Notes: a model not told the origin generated them from the letters alone. A stretch of DNA of 64,000 bases from Sarcocystis neurona (GCA_000727475.1 KL647301.1:2009055-2073054), one strand, 5' to 3'. Positions 11,914-22,705 are shown, counted from the stretch's first letter. Numbers and translations are program-made.

Positions 11914-12327
11914 TCATACGTGTAAGCGTCCGCGCAGGTCTTCGTGATGGCTGCTGAATCTGTCCGCCGCAACACTGATGGTAATATGCGGCCGTCTATG
12001 CGCTCGTCGGCGATTCCAGACGTCGACTCCACACACGTACGCACGTAAGCAAAGAGACACTGCTTTATTGAGAGATACGTGCCTTTGTTTGTAATGGATG
12101 TTCGCCCTCAACCAGCAACCGGGAACGCAAGCCAGTGCAACTACGCTTGTGTATTCTTGACGGAGAATGAAGAAATGCCTCAACGACGAGCTGTGGGCAA
12201 CTCTGAGACAGAACGTCGAGCAGAGACGCTGAAGAGAAAAAAAGAAGCGGATCTGTTGTGGTCCCAGTAAACGTATTGTCCAGCGTGGCGCGCAGAGTTT
12301 TTCTGGCCACTCCTCTCCATCCATCAT
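11914..12327 (-). CDS. Possible single-exon ORF, strand uncertain
   Basis: ATG ATG at 12327 opens 137 codons on the minus strand (MMDGEEWPEKLCAPRWTIRL at the start). The plus strand over 12097-12270 reads equally well, from an ATG at 12097 to a charged C-terminus (ENEEMPQRRAVGNSETERRA, then KKEADLLWSQ, stop). Only one of the two is likely to be real. No domain is seen on either strand. Confidence 0.25.
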   Translation of the reverse strand: MMDGEEWPEKLCAPRWTIRLLGPQQIRFFFSLQRLCSTFCLRVAHSSSLRHFFILRQEYTSVVALACVPGCWLRANIHYKQRHVSLNKAVSLCLRAYVCGVDVWNRRRAHRRPHITISVAADRFSSHHEDLRGRLHV

Positions 12328-12995
12328 GGACTAGTCAATGATGACAAAGACGAGCTATCTACTTTTCAGCGCATCATTGCCGAAGCATGAATACACACAT
12401 ACATCCTTACTCAAATCGTTGTTACCTCTTAAACTTAGAAGCAGACCGCATGCACTAATGCTATACCATACGAGAGACAGACATCTCACAACAGCCTGTC
12501 GGCTGCATACGGTTACGCGCGCCACACGAGTGCAAGAAAGGCGCCAGCTTGGCAAAGAAATACATATTATACAAATATGCGTCTCTATACCATATACATA
12601 TATACGAGTGATCCTACCCCCTCCGGGTGTACATTCTTTGTGTCTACTCGTGCTTCTTGGATAGACGTACGAGATCCTACGATGTGAATGAACCCCCCGC
12701 TGTGTACCATTTCATACGGCGACAGAAATGTGTACGTGCATCCACATCTACACGCACACACGTAGCCACATAGCCGTCTGCTTCAACGTCGAGCAGCTAG
12801 TGTAATACTAAATCTTCGCACGCGATGCGGCAGGACGCACAAGGATTTGACGGGTGGTCCTGTCGGTTACGTATCACCAGAAGCAGCTCAACAGCAGCAC
12901 GAGAAGCGGCAGCTGCGATAGCAGCAAGAGACCAGCAGCTCCAGCAGTGTCACATGCACCGCACTTTGAACGCTGTAGCGGAGAGGCTGCATTTA
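12328..12995. other. Spacer without a supported gene
   Basis: Mixed-sequence DNA. Near 12995 the minus strand carries AATAAA about 55 bases after the stop of the gene ending at 13050, which fits its polyadenylation signal. Frames over 12854-13102 are open on both strands but lie in that gene's presumed 3' untranslated region. Confidence 0.4.
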
Positions 12996-13049
12996 TTGTG
13001 AGCTCTGGGACAGTCACAAGCGACACGAAAACAGAAGTTGCGTCTGCTC

Positions 13050-14208
13050 CTACATTTTCACGCACACCAGCGAGTTCCTTCGCCCTCTTGTGCTCCAAAT
13101 GAATCCTTCTGCCAGCGAAGGCAGCCGTCCCTTATCAAGCTGGTGTGTGTCTGTTGTATCCTCGGCAGCTTCATGCAAGTCCTCAAAAGCAACATTCCCG
13201 TTAGTTCCTGTAAAAAGATTGGTACTATCAACTCTGCTGCACACGTTGCTGCTGACACTGTGCTGCGGTTGCTGCTGCTCGTGTTGCCCCTAATGCTGTC
13301 AGTGTTGCTGCTGGACTGAAGCGAAATGCTGTCTTGGTGCTACAATTGCCGCCTTGCTGCCAGCGGTACAAGTCGTGCTGCTGCTGCTCCCTGCCCGTTA
13401 GCGCTGCTGCTGCTGCGTGGTTGCTGCTGGTTTTGCCTGCGTGATGCTACTGCCACTGCTGCTGCCTGCTCGGCGTCACTGCTTCTGTCTGCCTGTCGCT
13501 GCTGTTTCTACCTGCGCGGCGGAACTCCTGTTGCTGCTTGGAGGAGACGACTGTTGCTGTGCCTAGGTTCGCACGCTGCTGTCGCTACTGCCTGCTTTGC
13601 TGTGGCGCGGCCTGCGTGTACCGTTGCCGCAGCTTCGTACTGCGTGTTGCTGTTCCTACAGAATGTCTGTTTATCTTGTGTGCCGCTGCTTAACTTTCTA
13701 CGAACACCTGCAAGTTCTTAGTCGTCTTCTTGCCAGCATCGACAGGTCACGCTGCAGACTAGCCCCATCCGCTGATGCGTCGTCTTGTTGCAGGGAGGGT
13801 GATTGGGAGAGAAAGCTTATTATTTTGTCATGAGCCCTCTTCTTGCGTACGTGAACAACCTACTCCATTGCGCATAGGTATCAGTGCGAATCAGCGTGCC
13901 CTGCTGCAGGTACGCCTCACCAAACTGCACTGCCATTAGCAGCATTAGCATTCTTGCTTCTCCCGCTGCTGTGCAAGACGCAAAATGTTCGCTTGGCACG
14001 TGTACCCACGTAAATACATCTCTGCGCTGTGATGCAGCTGCTGGGGCAGTTTGTTGTGCTGCTCCACGTGTGTGTGCTGCTGGTACGACTCCTGCTGTTC
14101 AGGCAGGTGGGGCTTCTTTACGACCTCTGCGTGTCGGCGAATGGCAGTGTGAGAAGGTCAGGAGCCTCTTGAGGTGCACAGCGTAGCAGCAGTGCATCCG
14201 TGAAGTCC
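13050..14208 (-). CDS. C-terminal exons of an unidentified gene, with an apparent one-base assembly frameshift
   Basis: Exon 14208-14125 (acceptor CTGCTTCAG) reads DFTDALLLRCAPQEAPDLLT and ends CAGAG|GTCGTA in phase 2. Exon 14021 onward (acceptor AGCGCAG) reads DVFTWVHVPSEHFASC, MLMLLMAVQFGEAYLQQ and TYAQWSRLFTYARRGLMTK, meeting a TAA at 13822-13820. One base later in register the reading continues naturally, IISFLSQSPSLQQDDASADG to LARRRLRTC, ending CAG|GTGTTC (13708) in phase 2. A missing A in the AAAA run at 13823-13826 would explain this. Last exon 13236-13050 (acceptor TGTGCAG) reads RVDSTNLFTGTNGNVAFEDL, then LAEGFIWSTRGRRNSLVCVKM and stop, with AATAAA about 55 bases beyond. No family is recognised. 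The 5' exons above 14208 were not found. Confidence 0.55.
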
Positions 14209-14990
14209 CTGAAGCAGCAGCAGCGGTACGGCAGCCGCGCACCACGAGCAGCACAGTACCAGACAAGCAGCGGGAGGCCATCCGCGAGGGGCACCATCAG
14301 CGGATTCGGGGAAGGAGCGTGGCAGCAGCAGCAGCACAGAGCAGGGGCGTCAGCAGACCGGCACCAGCCGCAAGACCGCATCGTCAACAACACAGTCAAG
14401 GAGCGGCGGTAATGACGCAGCACCAGAGGTGCAGATAAAATAGAGGGCGACGGCAACGCAACCACGGGCTCCTACAGTCCAACAGCACGTGTCGCAGCAC
14501 ACGCTTGTGCATTCATAAAGAAAACGGAGACGAGAGACTCAACAGAAAAATGCTTTCTAGAGAACAGCCTTTCTGGACACGTGTCTAACTTTGCGGTGCG
14601 TCCTCTGTGAAGACGCATGCACCACAGGTGTGCGTGAAACGTGAAAGGGCCTCTTCCTGCATGCCTCTATCTATCCGCAGTTACCTAGAGACATGTTCTC
14701 GGGCACAAATGTGGACATACGCACACATACACACACACACACACACACACAGTATAGACTACGCAACGAGGAAGATAGCCACTCGTTCAAAACGCGTAAG
14801 GAAAAACAGGGAAATGCGTGCGGCTTTACAGACACACACACTTGCGTCGGAGGTGTATCGCTACGTCCAGCTCTCTGTACAGACGAATCCTTCCTGCAAA
14901 GTCTATGCATCTATCCACTATATACACATGCATTAAGTCACCACCTACTTATACGTAGACACGTGTCTACAGCAAGATACACGTTTCCCA
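14209..14990. other. Presumed 5' introns or spacer, with a (CA)n microsatellite
   Basis: 14209-14460 is CAG/CTG-rich and probably intronic to the minus gene ending at 13050. A pure (AC)n run lies at about 14722-14752. A short minus-strand ORF starting at 14662 (MQEEALSRFTHTCGACVFTE) could be a 5' exon, but no splice link was established. Confidence 0.35.
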
Positions 14991-15029
14991 GTGATGTACG
15001 TGATCTCTAACTGTCTTCATACTATATGT

Positions 15030-15340
15030 ACATTCATACATATACATTTATATATGTATACATATATGTGCACGTATATGAGAATGTCTATGGCCGCGTG
15101 TACATACATAAAGGACTACGACCGGTATGTTGTACGTGTGTACGTGTGTACAGCAAGATACACATTATTCAGTTATATATATTACCTGTATCTATCTACA
15201 TAGTATGTGTACAGTCAAACATGTATCGATGTATACATATGCGTACATACACATATACGTACATGTATATATGTATATATATATATATGCATACATACAC
15301 ATATACTTACATGTATATGAGTATGTACGTAGACGCGCAT
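15030..15340. repeat. TA/TATG/TACA microsatellite block
   Basis: ACATATATGTATAC-type repeats with a pure TA run at about 15270-15288. It separates the 14.6-15.0 kb spacer from the plus-strand exon at 15580. Confidence 0.85.
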
Positions 15341-15579
15341 AAGTACAAGATAAACGACGACGGCCAGTATAGGCCTATGGTGTATCGATTAAGCGCACCT
15401 ATCAACGACTTGAGAAGACACGCGTTCTTCATCTGTAACTGCATGCGGTCGGGCGCACCTACATCCGCTGTGTGCACGCACGTGAGAGCCGGACCTACGT
15501 CTCTTCTACAAGCCGAAGCAGCAGCAGCAGTCCCCTCCGCGGCGCATCATGTGCTGCTGCTATGATGTTTGCTGTGTAG

Positions 15580-15753
15580 ACAGTGACGCGTTTTCAAAAA
15601 CACGTGTTCGCCACGGCTGCAGCAGCAGCGGATCGGAAGCTGCTGTGGGACACATCAGCTGCAGCAGAGAAGCGCGAACGCATGCAGGAGGGGCAGCAGC
15701 ACATCACCTGCACGGGCCGCTTAATCACAGAAGCGGCTGGAAGCCCGGCGTAG
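15580..15753 (+). CDS. Terminal exon of an unidentified gene
   Basis: After acceptor TTTGCTGTGTAG (15577-15579) the plus strand reads TVTRFQKHVFATAAAADRKL, then LWDTSAAAEKRERMQEGQQH and ITCTGRLITEAAGSPA, with TAG at 15751-15753. The mix of charged and hydrophobic residues and the clean acceptor support a 58-codon last exon in phase 0. The upstream exon was not identified; the frame at 15350-15560 is open but not phase-linked. No domain is recognised. Confidence 0.45.
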   Translation, partial: TVTRFQKHVFATAAAAADRKLLWDTSAAAEKRERMQEGQQHITCTGRLITEAAGSPA

Positions 15754-16218
15754 GAAAGAGGCCACCTTCAACGAGGTTTGTGTAACTATCGTCCGGGTTC
15801 CTATATAGCCTTCAATACACATGTGTGCATGCACCAACGCTGCAAGTGCTCCTGCGGCAGGTGTGTGTCTGTGGCGCCTTCTGTGTAATCAGCAGATGGC
15901 ACACGCACGCAACGCGTACATGCAAGAGACGCAGCAACAGCAGCAGCAGAAAGTCCTCCTTTGAGCTGCTTTTTTGAACCCACAGGTTCTCAACTCCCTG
16001 CAGCATTTCTCTCTGTTCGTTCTGGGTCACCTACATGCATGTTCGTATTGCTCGAAGGACAGTTGGCGGTACTGTGCAGCAACAGCAGCAGCAGCACACT
16101 GCGGTAGTAATCAGCTGTTTAGCTACGTTTACCCTGCAGCACTTGCTGCCGCGTGTCAGTGCGTGCAACGGAGGCACCAGCAGCAGCAGCAACTGGCCTC
16201 GCTGATTGTCCTTACCAG
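15754..16218. other. Spacer or intron, possible upstream exon
   Basis: Mixed sequence with CAG runs. On the plus strand 15905-16130 reads ESPPLSCFFEPTGSQLPAAF and could be an upstream exon of the gene ending at 16591, but no phase-checked donor was found. Confidence 0.3.
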
Positions 16219-16591
16219 CTGCTCCATTTGGTGGGGTGGTACTCGCGGTCTTGAACTTCTTCGAGAAAAAGCAGCATTTCTTCGAAGAAGAAGAATCGTT
16301 TGCTGCGGCACGCAAAATTGGCAGATACCACTACGCTTGTGCCTCCTTCACTCTCCGCTACTTCCAGCCCTGCACGCGCACCACGAACAGCGGACAGCCA
16401 AAAGCAGAGGCACTTCCGGCACATGCGGTCGCGATACGCATCTCGTGCAGCAGGTAGCCACTAGCACAGACAGCACGGGAGTTAATGGAGAGAAAGACGC
16501 AGCCACCCCACACGCAACAGCAGCTGCGGCAGAAGACGCTGGCACAGGAACTCTATACGCGCAGGCAGTGTCTCCGGACGAGTTCTTCTAG
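16219..16591 (+). CDS. C-terminal exons of an unidentified acidic protein
   Basis: Exon 16219-16297 follows GTCCTTACCAG and reads APFGGVVLAVLNFFEKKQHF then FEEEES, leaving phase 2 at TC|GTTTGC. Exon 16465-16591 follows GGTAGCCACTAG and reads TDSTGVNGEKDAATPHATAA, then EDAGTGTLYAQAVSPDEFF and stop TAG. The phase matches and the joined sequence runs smoothly through Glu-rich into Thr/Asp-rich residues. The 167-base intron is not TA-rich. The donor is weak. No domain is recognised; the upstream end is unknown. Confidence 0.4.
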
Positions 16592-16620
16592 GCACCCAGC
16601 AGCAAATCAATGCGACCAGC

Positions 16621-16773
16621 GAAGCAACAGCAGCAGCGAAGCAACAGCAGCAGCGAAGCAACAGCAGCAGCGAAGCAACAGCAGCAGCGAAGCAACAGAA
16701 GCAGCGAAGCAACAGAAGCAGCGAAGCAACAGAAGCAGCGAAGCAACAGAAGCAGCGAAGCAACAGCAGCAAG
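16621..16773. repeat. 17-bp tandem minisatellite, nine units
   Basis: Units of GAAGCAACAGCAGCAGC, with variants GAAGCAACAGAAGCAGC, start at 16621, 16638, 16655, 16672, 16689, 16706, 16723, 16740 and 16757. Seventeen is not a multiple of three, so the array passes through all three frames every 51 bases and stays open in each. It starts 30 bases after the stop codon of the gene ending at 16591. Confidence 0.9.
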
Positions 16774-17037
16774 AGCAGCAGCGAAACAACAGCAGCAGCA
16801 GCAGTGAAGCAGCAGCAGCAGCGATGCAACAGCGCAGACAGCTCCAAGGAGGCGACAACAGCCGCAGCAGCAGCGGCAACAACACAGCGGGGACAGTGGC
16901 GGCGGCAGCAAAGGACCAGCAGCATTGCAGCAGCCGCAGCAGCAGGCGCAGCATTCAGGTCGCCTGAAAATGTAGTGTTTTGCCCCGTAAGGTAAGAATG
17001 TATGCATGAGCTTAACAGCAACAGCAGCGGGGGTCTT

Positions 17038-19560
17038 TTACAGGACACCCGTCCTGTAGCTCCTGTATCTCTTCCTTGCCTCCAAGTGAAGCAGCAAATA
17101 GTGCCGCACCAGTGGCAGGTCACGTCCTGCTGGAGCGCACAACTGCACGGCGACAGAGGCATGCAAACACGCAGAGGCCGCAGCCGCAGCACCACCAGCA
17201 GCAAAAAGGTCTCCCAGATACTGCCAGCAGATTCGCTGTTGTTCCCGTTCGTCTAATTTTCGCCCTCTGCACGTGCTCCAGCGCAGCCGCACACCACTAG
17301 CAGCAGGTTTGAAAGAGCGCCTCGCTGCAGCAGAGGTCAGACGCGCGTATACGCAAGAAGCCCCCAGGCGGCAGCACAGCTGAATGAACCACACGGCTGC
17401 TACCTTTTTCGGCGTTGACTTCCTCTCGTCCTCGGCAGCACGCAGCAGCAGCAGCCCACCGCCAGCAGCAGAGCAGCGGAAAATTAGAATCGCGCTGCTG
17501 CCACGTGCAGCCAGCAGCAGCACCTGGGCTGCTGCAAAAGTGCTTCGCTGGTGAAGCAGATTTCATATCCACCCCGCTTTACAACAGAGGCGACACGGGC
17601 TCCAGAACAGCATTTCTTTGGCAACACTATACATCACGGGAAGGTACATGTACACAGCTGGTCGGGATAATCGAACTTGGAGTCGTCCGTGCGTTGATGA
17701 AGCAGTACTGCGCCTGCTGGTACTTCTTGTTCTACTGGTGCTCCTGCCACGGCGGCACCCCCTACTGCCAGTGCTGCGCCGCGCGTGCTGGTGTCCCTCC
17801 TCTTTCTGGGCCCGCTGCTGCTGTTGCTGCTCCTAGTACCCCTGCTGTTGCTGCCCGTGCTGCTACTACTCCACCGGCGTCGCTGCTACTCCTGCTGCTC
17901 CCGCCACTGCTGCCGCTGCCGTTCGCTGCTCCTCCAAGGCCTGCGGGCCCTGCTTTTACGACTCCTGCTGCCGCTGAGGTGCTGTTTTCGGTTCCTTGTC
18001 GGTTTGTTGCTGCCTTTGAAAGTCCGCCAGCTGGTGCTGCCCCCCCCCCGTTTGTTGATACCTTACTACCCGACGCCTATTCCGTCTTCTGTCTTCAAAG
18101 CCGGTACTGCGCTGCCGCTGCCACTGGTCCTGCTACCAGTGCTGCTGTTTCTACTGCTGTCGCCCACCTGTCATCTGCCTCCTGAAGCGGTGGACGGCTA
18201 TTGCTACGGTGCCTGGGTGCGCTGTCTCTACTGTTGTGCTGCCTGGCTGCGGCTGCTGCTGTTCCCGTTGCCGTAAGACTGACTCTCCAATACCTTGCTG
18301 TCACCGTCGCTGCGTTTACTTCTGCTCACGCATCTATGGCCTGCGCCCGTGGCATGTCGCTGCTATTGCTGCTGCTGTCGCCGTTGCACAATGGAGCCCA
18401 ATGCTGCTCCCTTTCCTGCTGCGGCTACGGCTGCTGGGGGGCCGTTGGTGCTGCGGCCGTTGCTGCTGCGTCTGTTGGTGCTGGAGCTGTTCCTGTTGCA
18501 GCTGTTGTTGCTGCACCTGTTGTTGCTGCTCATCTTGCAAACAGGCCTTTGGCTGTCCTTCCCCGCAGCCGTGTATGCTGCACTGCGTCTACTGTTGTGG
18601 GTGTGCTGCTGCTACTGCTCTTACCATGTCGTGCTGTATGAGTCTGGCTGTAGATGCTGCTCCTGCAGTTCGCCAGGTGGTGCTGGTGTATCGCTGCCGC
18701 TGCTGCTGCCCCTCTCCACTGCTGCTTACCAGGTGGTCTCTCTCTGTAGAAGTGCCACTGCAGCCCGACGTCGCTTCGAAATTCTATAGAAAGGTAACCA
18801 ACGGTGCTCGGCGTCGGCAGGGCTTCGCCTTCATTCGAACTTTCCTCAGCAATATATGGAGTATTTCCTCCTGCCAGCTCTGCAGTTGCTGCGTCTGCTG
18901 CTGCTCCTGCTGCCTCTGGACCTGCTTTTCCAGACCCCCCTCGCCGCGTGGAGTCTCCCGCTGCTGCTGCTTCGCGAGCGTGCGCCCCACGCGCGGCTGC
19001 TGCTGGAGTTGGTCTTGCACGTGCTGCCCCTTCCTCTTCATCTGTGGAACGCTCAGCTGCTGCCCCTCCTCCTCCTCCTGCGGCTGCTGCTGGGGCCGCG
19101 TTCTGGCGGCGAGGCACCTGCTGCAGCTCCAGCAGCAACACCGGCATCGTCTCGTAGCGCAGCCGCAGCTGCTGTGCAGATGGCAGGGGATCCACCAGAG
19201 ACGGCAAGAAACCTTCTCTGCCTCTTCGCCCCTCATCTCCGAAGCCACTGCTGCTACTGCTGCCGTTCCCGCCGCTGCTGCTGCTCCTGCTGCCGCGACA
19301 GGCCGACGCATTGGTCGCGCTGCTGCGTCTCCCGCCCCTGCTGCACCCACTCCCTCCCACTCGATTGACGCTGTTGCTTCTGGCGGGGCTGCTGCTGAAG
19401 CAGCAGCTGCTGCTGCTGCTGAAGTTGCCGTTGCTGCTGTTGCTACTCGAGCTGCTGCGGCCACCGAAGAGGGCTCGCCACAGGCGCGCAGTGGAGGCGA
19501 GGACTTGAGCAGCAGGGCGCAGTGCTGCGCGGCTACACGCACCCCACACACACACACACG
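17038..19560 (-). CDS. Multi-exon unidentified gene, Ala/Gly/Ser-rich N-terminal part
   Basis: Four minus-strand exons join in phase. The exon from about 19560 to 18730 has a low-complexity start, then GREGFLPSLVDPLPSAQQLR, YETMPVLLLELQQVPRRQNA and TPSTVGYLSIEFRSDVGLQW, ending CCTG|GTAAGC (phase 1). Exon 18309-18168 reads TVTARYWRVSLTATGT to PPLQEADD, ending CAG|GTGGGC (phase 2). Exon about 17805-17656 reads APVEQEVPAGAVLLHQRTDD then SKFDYPDQ, ending CT|GTGTAC (phase 2). Exon 17266-17038 reads GRKLDEREQQRICWQYLGDL to EARKRYRSYRTGVL, stop. The beta-rich middle and helical C-terminus suggest a folded core. Family unknown. In the first exon a second frame is also protein-like near 19200-19560, so its 5' structure is uncertain. 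Plus-strand frames here (up to 499 codons) are Cys/Leu-rich repeat shadows. Confidence 0.48.
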
Positions 19561-19925
19561 CACAGGTACGAACCGCGTCGGCAGCCAGTGTCTGGCAGGG
19601 AGGGGGGCTGCTGCTTCCGCGAACGGACGCTCCGCTGCTCCTGCGGCTGCTACGTGCTGCTCACTGCTGTCGCCGCTGCTTTTGCTGCACCTGAGCTGCT
19701 TTTTGTGAAGTGCGCTCGCGGCTCCGCAGGGACTGCCGCAACATCTGCTGCTGCCGAAGTGACGTGCATGGTGCGCACTGCTCCTCCTCCCCCGCCGCTG
19801 CTGCTGCTACTGCTGTGGCGGTCCCGTGTGCATCTTCTGTTGCTGCTTTCGTTACTACTCTTGCCTGCTTGCTGCCGTGGCGCTCCTATTTTATCACCTG
19901 ACGCTACGACGCTGCCCGTTGCTGC
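19561..19925. other. Probable upstream exon or intron of the 17038-19560 gene
   Basis: The minus strand reads VTSAAADVAAVPAEPRAHFT at about 19780-19720 and AERPFAEAAAPLPARHWLPT at about 19640-19580. Both look coding, but their order and junctions are unresolved. Confidence 0.25.
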
Positions 19926-20096
19926 TCATTTTATCAAGGCAGTCAGCGTCTGTAAAGGTTCCTCTACATGTTCAAATACCCGATGTTCCACTATAAAGAG
20001 CGCATGCAACTGTAAGTACATATATATATATGTCCCGCTGTATATGCAACATATATATATATATACACATTTATGGGGCAAGAGAGAGATAGAAAC

Positions 20097-20127
<31 letters not shown>

Positions 20128-21118
20128 TACATACGCACATACGCATATATATATCGATATACATAGATATGCGTATAACTACGTATTCGTAGAAGTGCGT
20201 GATGTCAGAAAACCTATGTTTTTTTTTACGTATACCTATATATAAACATATATAGATATATATATATATATATACACGTCTACTGATATGCCAGCACATA
20301 CTGGCTGCTGCAGCTGTCGTATGCCTCCGTTTATGTTGCTGCCGGGGCTTTTCTTTTCCTGTACTCCACGGCCCTACTGCGGCGGCTGCGTCGCTGCTTC
20401 TGCGTGCCTTCAGCGTGGCCGCGCCGCACTTCTGCTGCTGCTCAGCGCCGCCCCCATCCCGACCTTCCGAATGCTCAGCAGCAGCAGATAAACGTGAGAT
20501 AGGGCAGCAGAAGAGCAGCAGCAGCGCTTCAGCGAAACAGTGGGCGCAGAACCAGCAGCACACCAGCAACAGAAGCAGCGGACCAGCAGGCGAGCAGCCG
20601 CAGAGGCGCAGCAGCAGAGCAGCGGCGGGGCGTGGCACACAAAGCAGCAGCGCGTAGCACACCAGCAGCAGCGCGCAGCAGGAGCACAGCGTATCAGCAG
20701 CAGCGCGAGGAGGAGAACGGCATCGGGCCAAGATCAGGCGTGGCAGAGACAGCAACCAGAGGAGAAAACGAAGCAGGAGAAGCAGCAGCACAAGCAGCGG
20801 AGCGGGAGCAGCAGCGCCCCGGCAGGAGCGTAGCGTTGGTGGGGAGCAGAGCCGCCACGACAGCAGCAGCAGGAGCACGATGAACAGCAAGGCCACGTCA
20901 TCGAAAAGAACCGTAGACACGAACTTCTGCAGCAATACGAACGCCTTACACAATAAGTAACCGAAGCAGCAGACGAAACAGCAGCCCTCAGGAAGGGCGA
21001 CGAGCAGTACAGGAACAGCAGCGCCAAAGACAAAGCACCCCATCGACAGAAACAGCAGCAGCAACACGAACGCGGTCCCTGCAGCAGATGCAGCAGTGTC
21101 CCAGCAAGCCAGCAGCAC
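19926..21118 (-). CDS. Putative polytopic membrane protein, last exon clear
   Basis: The last exon (20009-19926) follows TGTACTTACAG and reads LHALFIVEHRVFEHVEEPLQ then TLTALIK, stop. It joins in phase 0 to a minus-strand frame open from at least 21118 to 20276 (donor CGT|GTATAT). That frame has several hydrophobic stretches (for example VLLLLFLSMGCFVFGAAVP and KFVSTVLFDDVALLFIVLL) and a hydrophilic tail (AEHSEGRDGGGAEQQQKC, GKEKPRQQHKRRHTTAAAA). Part of the hydrophobicity comes from CTG triplets read as Leu, so the number of spans is uncertain. The 266-base intron is almost entirely TA microsatellite. No ATG start was chosen, and plus-strand frames at 20540-20883 also look charged, so the 5' part may be wrong. 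Confidence 0.38.
20020..20280. repeat. (TA)n/(TATG)n microsatellite filling an intron
   Basis: Pure TA runs at about 20025-20035, 20050-20065, 20098-20116 and 20250-20273 within the 20010-20275 intron. Confidence 0.9.
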
Positions 21119-21421
21119 CGCTGCTCCACTCCCGGCAGACGCAGGCGTCTAGCAGACTGCAGCAGCCGCAGCAGCAGTCTCAACTCCCCGGCAGCAGACC
21201 CGCCGGCAGCACCTGCAGCAGCCGCACCAGCAGCTGTTGTTGCACCAGCTCCGCCAGCAGTAACTCCCGCAGAGCAGCACCCCACCGGGAGCGCGAGCAG
21301 CTGCGACGTGTGCAGCAGCAACAGCAGCACGCGAAGCACCAACAAACAGACACGCCAGCAGTGGGAGCATCACCCTTAGTACCTGGAGGAGAGGCAGCAG
21401 CAGCAGCAGCACATGTGTAGC
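21119..21421. other. CAG/GCA-rich spacer, no supported gene
   Basis: The DNA is dominated by CAG/CAGCAC triplets, and all frames are open on both strands. I find no start or splice evidence. Confidence 0.45.
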
Positions 21422-22705
21422 TTACTTCCTGTCTTCGGCTTCGAAGAGACACAAATACGCAGTCCGCACTGCCATGTCGTATTTATACGGATCAACTTGT
21501 TGCTGTTGCTGCCGCTGTTGTCGTTGCTGCGGAAAACGATTCTCTTCCCTCCCTCCCCATAAATATGAGGCGGCTGGCCACCACCACCACGCGGCCACTT
21601 CCGCCCGCTGGGAAGCAACAGTTTCAGCTGCTCCTGGTGTGCCCCCAGCAGGAGTACTAGTTCTGTTTGATTCCTGCTGGTGTTGCTCTGCTGTGTGAAG
21701 CGGTTCGCTCCGGTTGTCGGCTGCTGCCGCTGGCACAGCCAGTTTCTCTCTAGATGCGTCTTCACGAGCGCTTTGAGAATTTTTGTTCGCCCCACGCTGC
21801 CGCTGCGTCCCGTCTGCTGCTGCTGCTCCGCCTCCTGTGGCTTCTGCTGCTGCCGCTCCTGCTCCTGCTGCTGCCGCTCCTGCTCCTGCTGCTTCTCCTG
21901 TCATTCCGTGCACGTGCGGGCGTTTCCCCCCGCTTACAAGGCGACCGGCCAGCTGCTTCACCAACGAGACGCGACGGGGGTCCGCAACGCTTGCGACACT
22001 CGAGTTCTTCTTCCTGTCACCACGAGTCGTCTCCTGCTGTCTCGGTTCATGCGCGTCGGCAGCAGCAGTTGCTCGCAACGCACTTGCCTCTCCATCCCGC
22101 CGGTGATGTGCTGCTGCTTCTGCTGCGGCGTCTCCTGTCTTCGCTGCTGTCCGAGTGGCTACAGCTCGTCTCCAACTTGATAAAGGGCCCCCACTAGCAA
22201 GGAAAGAAGAAGACCGTCTATTCGCACTGCTGGTGCTGTGCTGCTGCTGCAGCTCCTGCTGTCGCAGCTGCTCGCTTCTTCCTTGCGTCCTCGTAGACGC
22301 AGCGCTGCTCTCGGTATGCGTGTTGCCCATGAGGCCACGACAGTCACCAACAGATAGGCTCCTACTCCCTGCAGCAGCAGCAGCACTCACCCCCCCTTCC
22401 TGCAGTTGCTGCACTTCTTCATGTTCTGATCTTGCAGCGTCTGCGGACAAAGCAGCCTCCCCCACACGCTGGTCCTTTTGCTGCTCCCGCGGCTGCTCGT
22501 GCTGCTTCTGCTGCTCTTGCTGCTGCCGCTGCTGGTCTTGCTGCTGCTGCGCTTGTGGTGCCTGCTGCTGCTGTTGCCGCTGCCGCGCTTGACGCAGCTC
22601 TTGCTGCTGCTGAGGAATAGGAGGCATGCCTTCACGACGCAGCTGATCTAGAAAGCGAAGAAGGTCAGGGCAGTGGGCAGTCGGACGGGGCACTAAAATT
22701 TCCAT
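21422..22705 (-). CDS. 427-residue Gln-rich protein of unknown function, apparently single exon
   Basis: I chose the ATG at 22705 because MEILVPRPTAHCPDLLRFLD begins non-repetitive protein; upstream in the same frame there is only Leu-rich translation of CTG repeats. Residues 30-75 are a poly-Gln block. The middle is Ser/Ala-rich with a basic stretch (KKNSSVASVADPRRVSLVKQ then LAGRLVSGGKRPHVH). A WWWW cluster lies near residues 373-376, and the protein ends QVDPYKYDMAVRTAYLCLFE then AEDRK, stop at 21422. The non-repetitive ends flanking low-complexity filler match the usual build of coccidian proteins. No domain is recognised. A single-exon gene is the simplest reading, but introns within the low-complexity part cannot be excluded. 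Confidence 0.6.
   Translation of the reverse strand: MEILVPRPTAHCPDLLRFLDQLRREGMPPIPQQQQELRQARQRQQQQQAPQAQQQQDQQRQQQEQQKQHEQPREQQKDQRVGEAALSADAARSEHEEVQQLQEGGVSAAAAAGSRSLSVGDCRGLMGNTHTESSAASTRTQGRSEQLRQQELQQQHSTSSANRRSSSFLASGGPLSSWRRAVATRTAAKTGDAAAEAAAHHRRDGEASALRATAAADAHEPRQQETTRGDRKKNSSVASVADPRRVSLVKQLAGRLVSGGKRPHVHGMTGEAAGAGAAAAGAGAAAAEATGGGAAAADGTQRQRGANKNSQSAREDASREKLAVPAAAADNRSEPLHTAEQHQQESNRTSTPAGGTPGAAETVASQRAEVAAWWWWPAASYLWGGREENRFPQQRQQRQQQQQVDPYKYDMAVRTAYLCLFEAEDRK

Noticed and set aside
13860..13930. A 61-base intron from GTGAGG to GAGTAG within the exon at 14021-13708
   Set aside because: The donor is good but the phases do not match; reading through gives natural protein.
16482..17204. 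240-codon minus frame with repeated RCFCCFAA-type sequence
   Set aside because: It is the translation of the 17-bp minisatellite plus flanking CAG DNA, and overlaps the plus-strand gene end.
18209..19708. 499-codon plus-strand open frame, Cys/Leu-rich
   Set aside because: It is the antisense of a credible minus-strand gene; its composition is simply CTG/TGC triplets read in frame.
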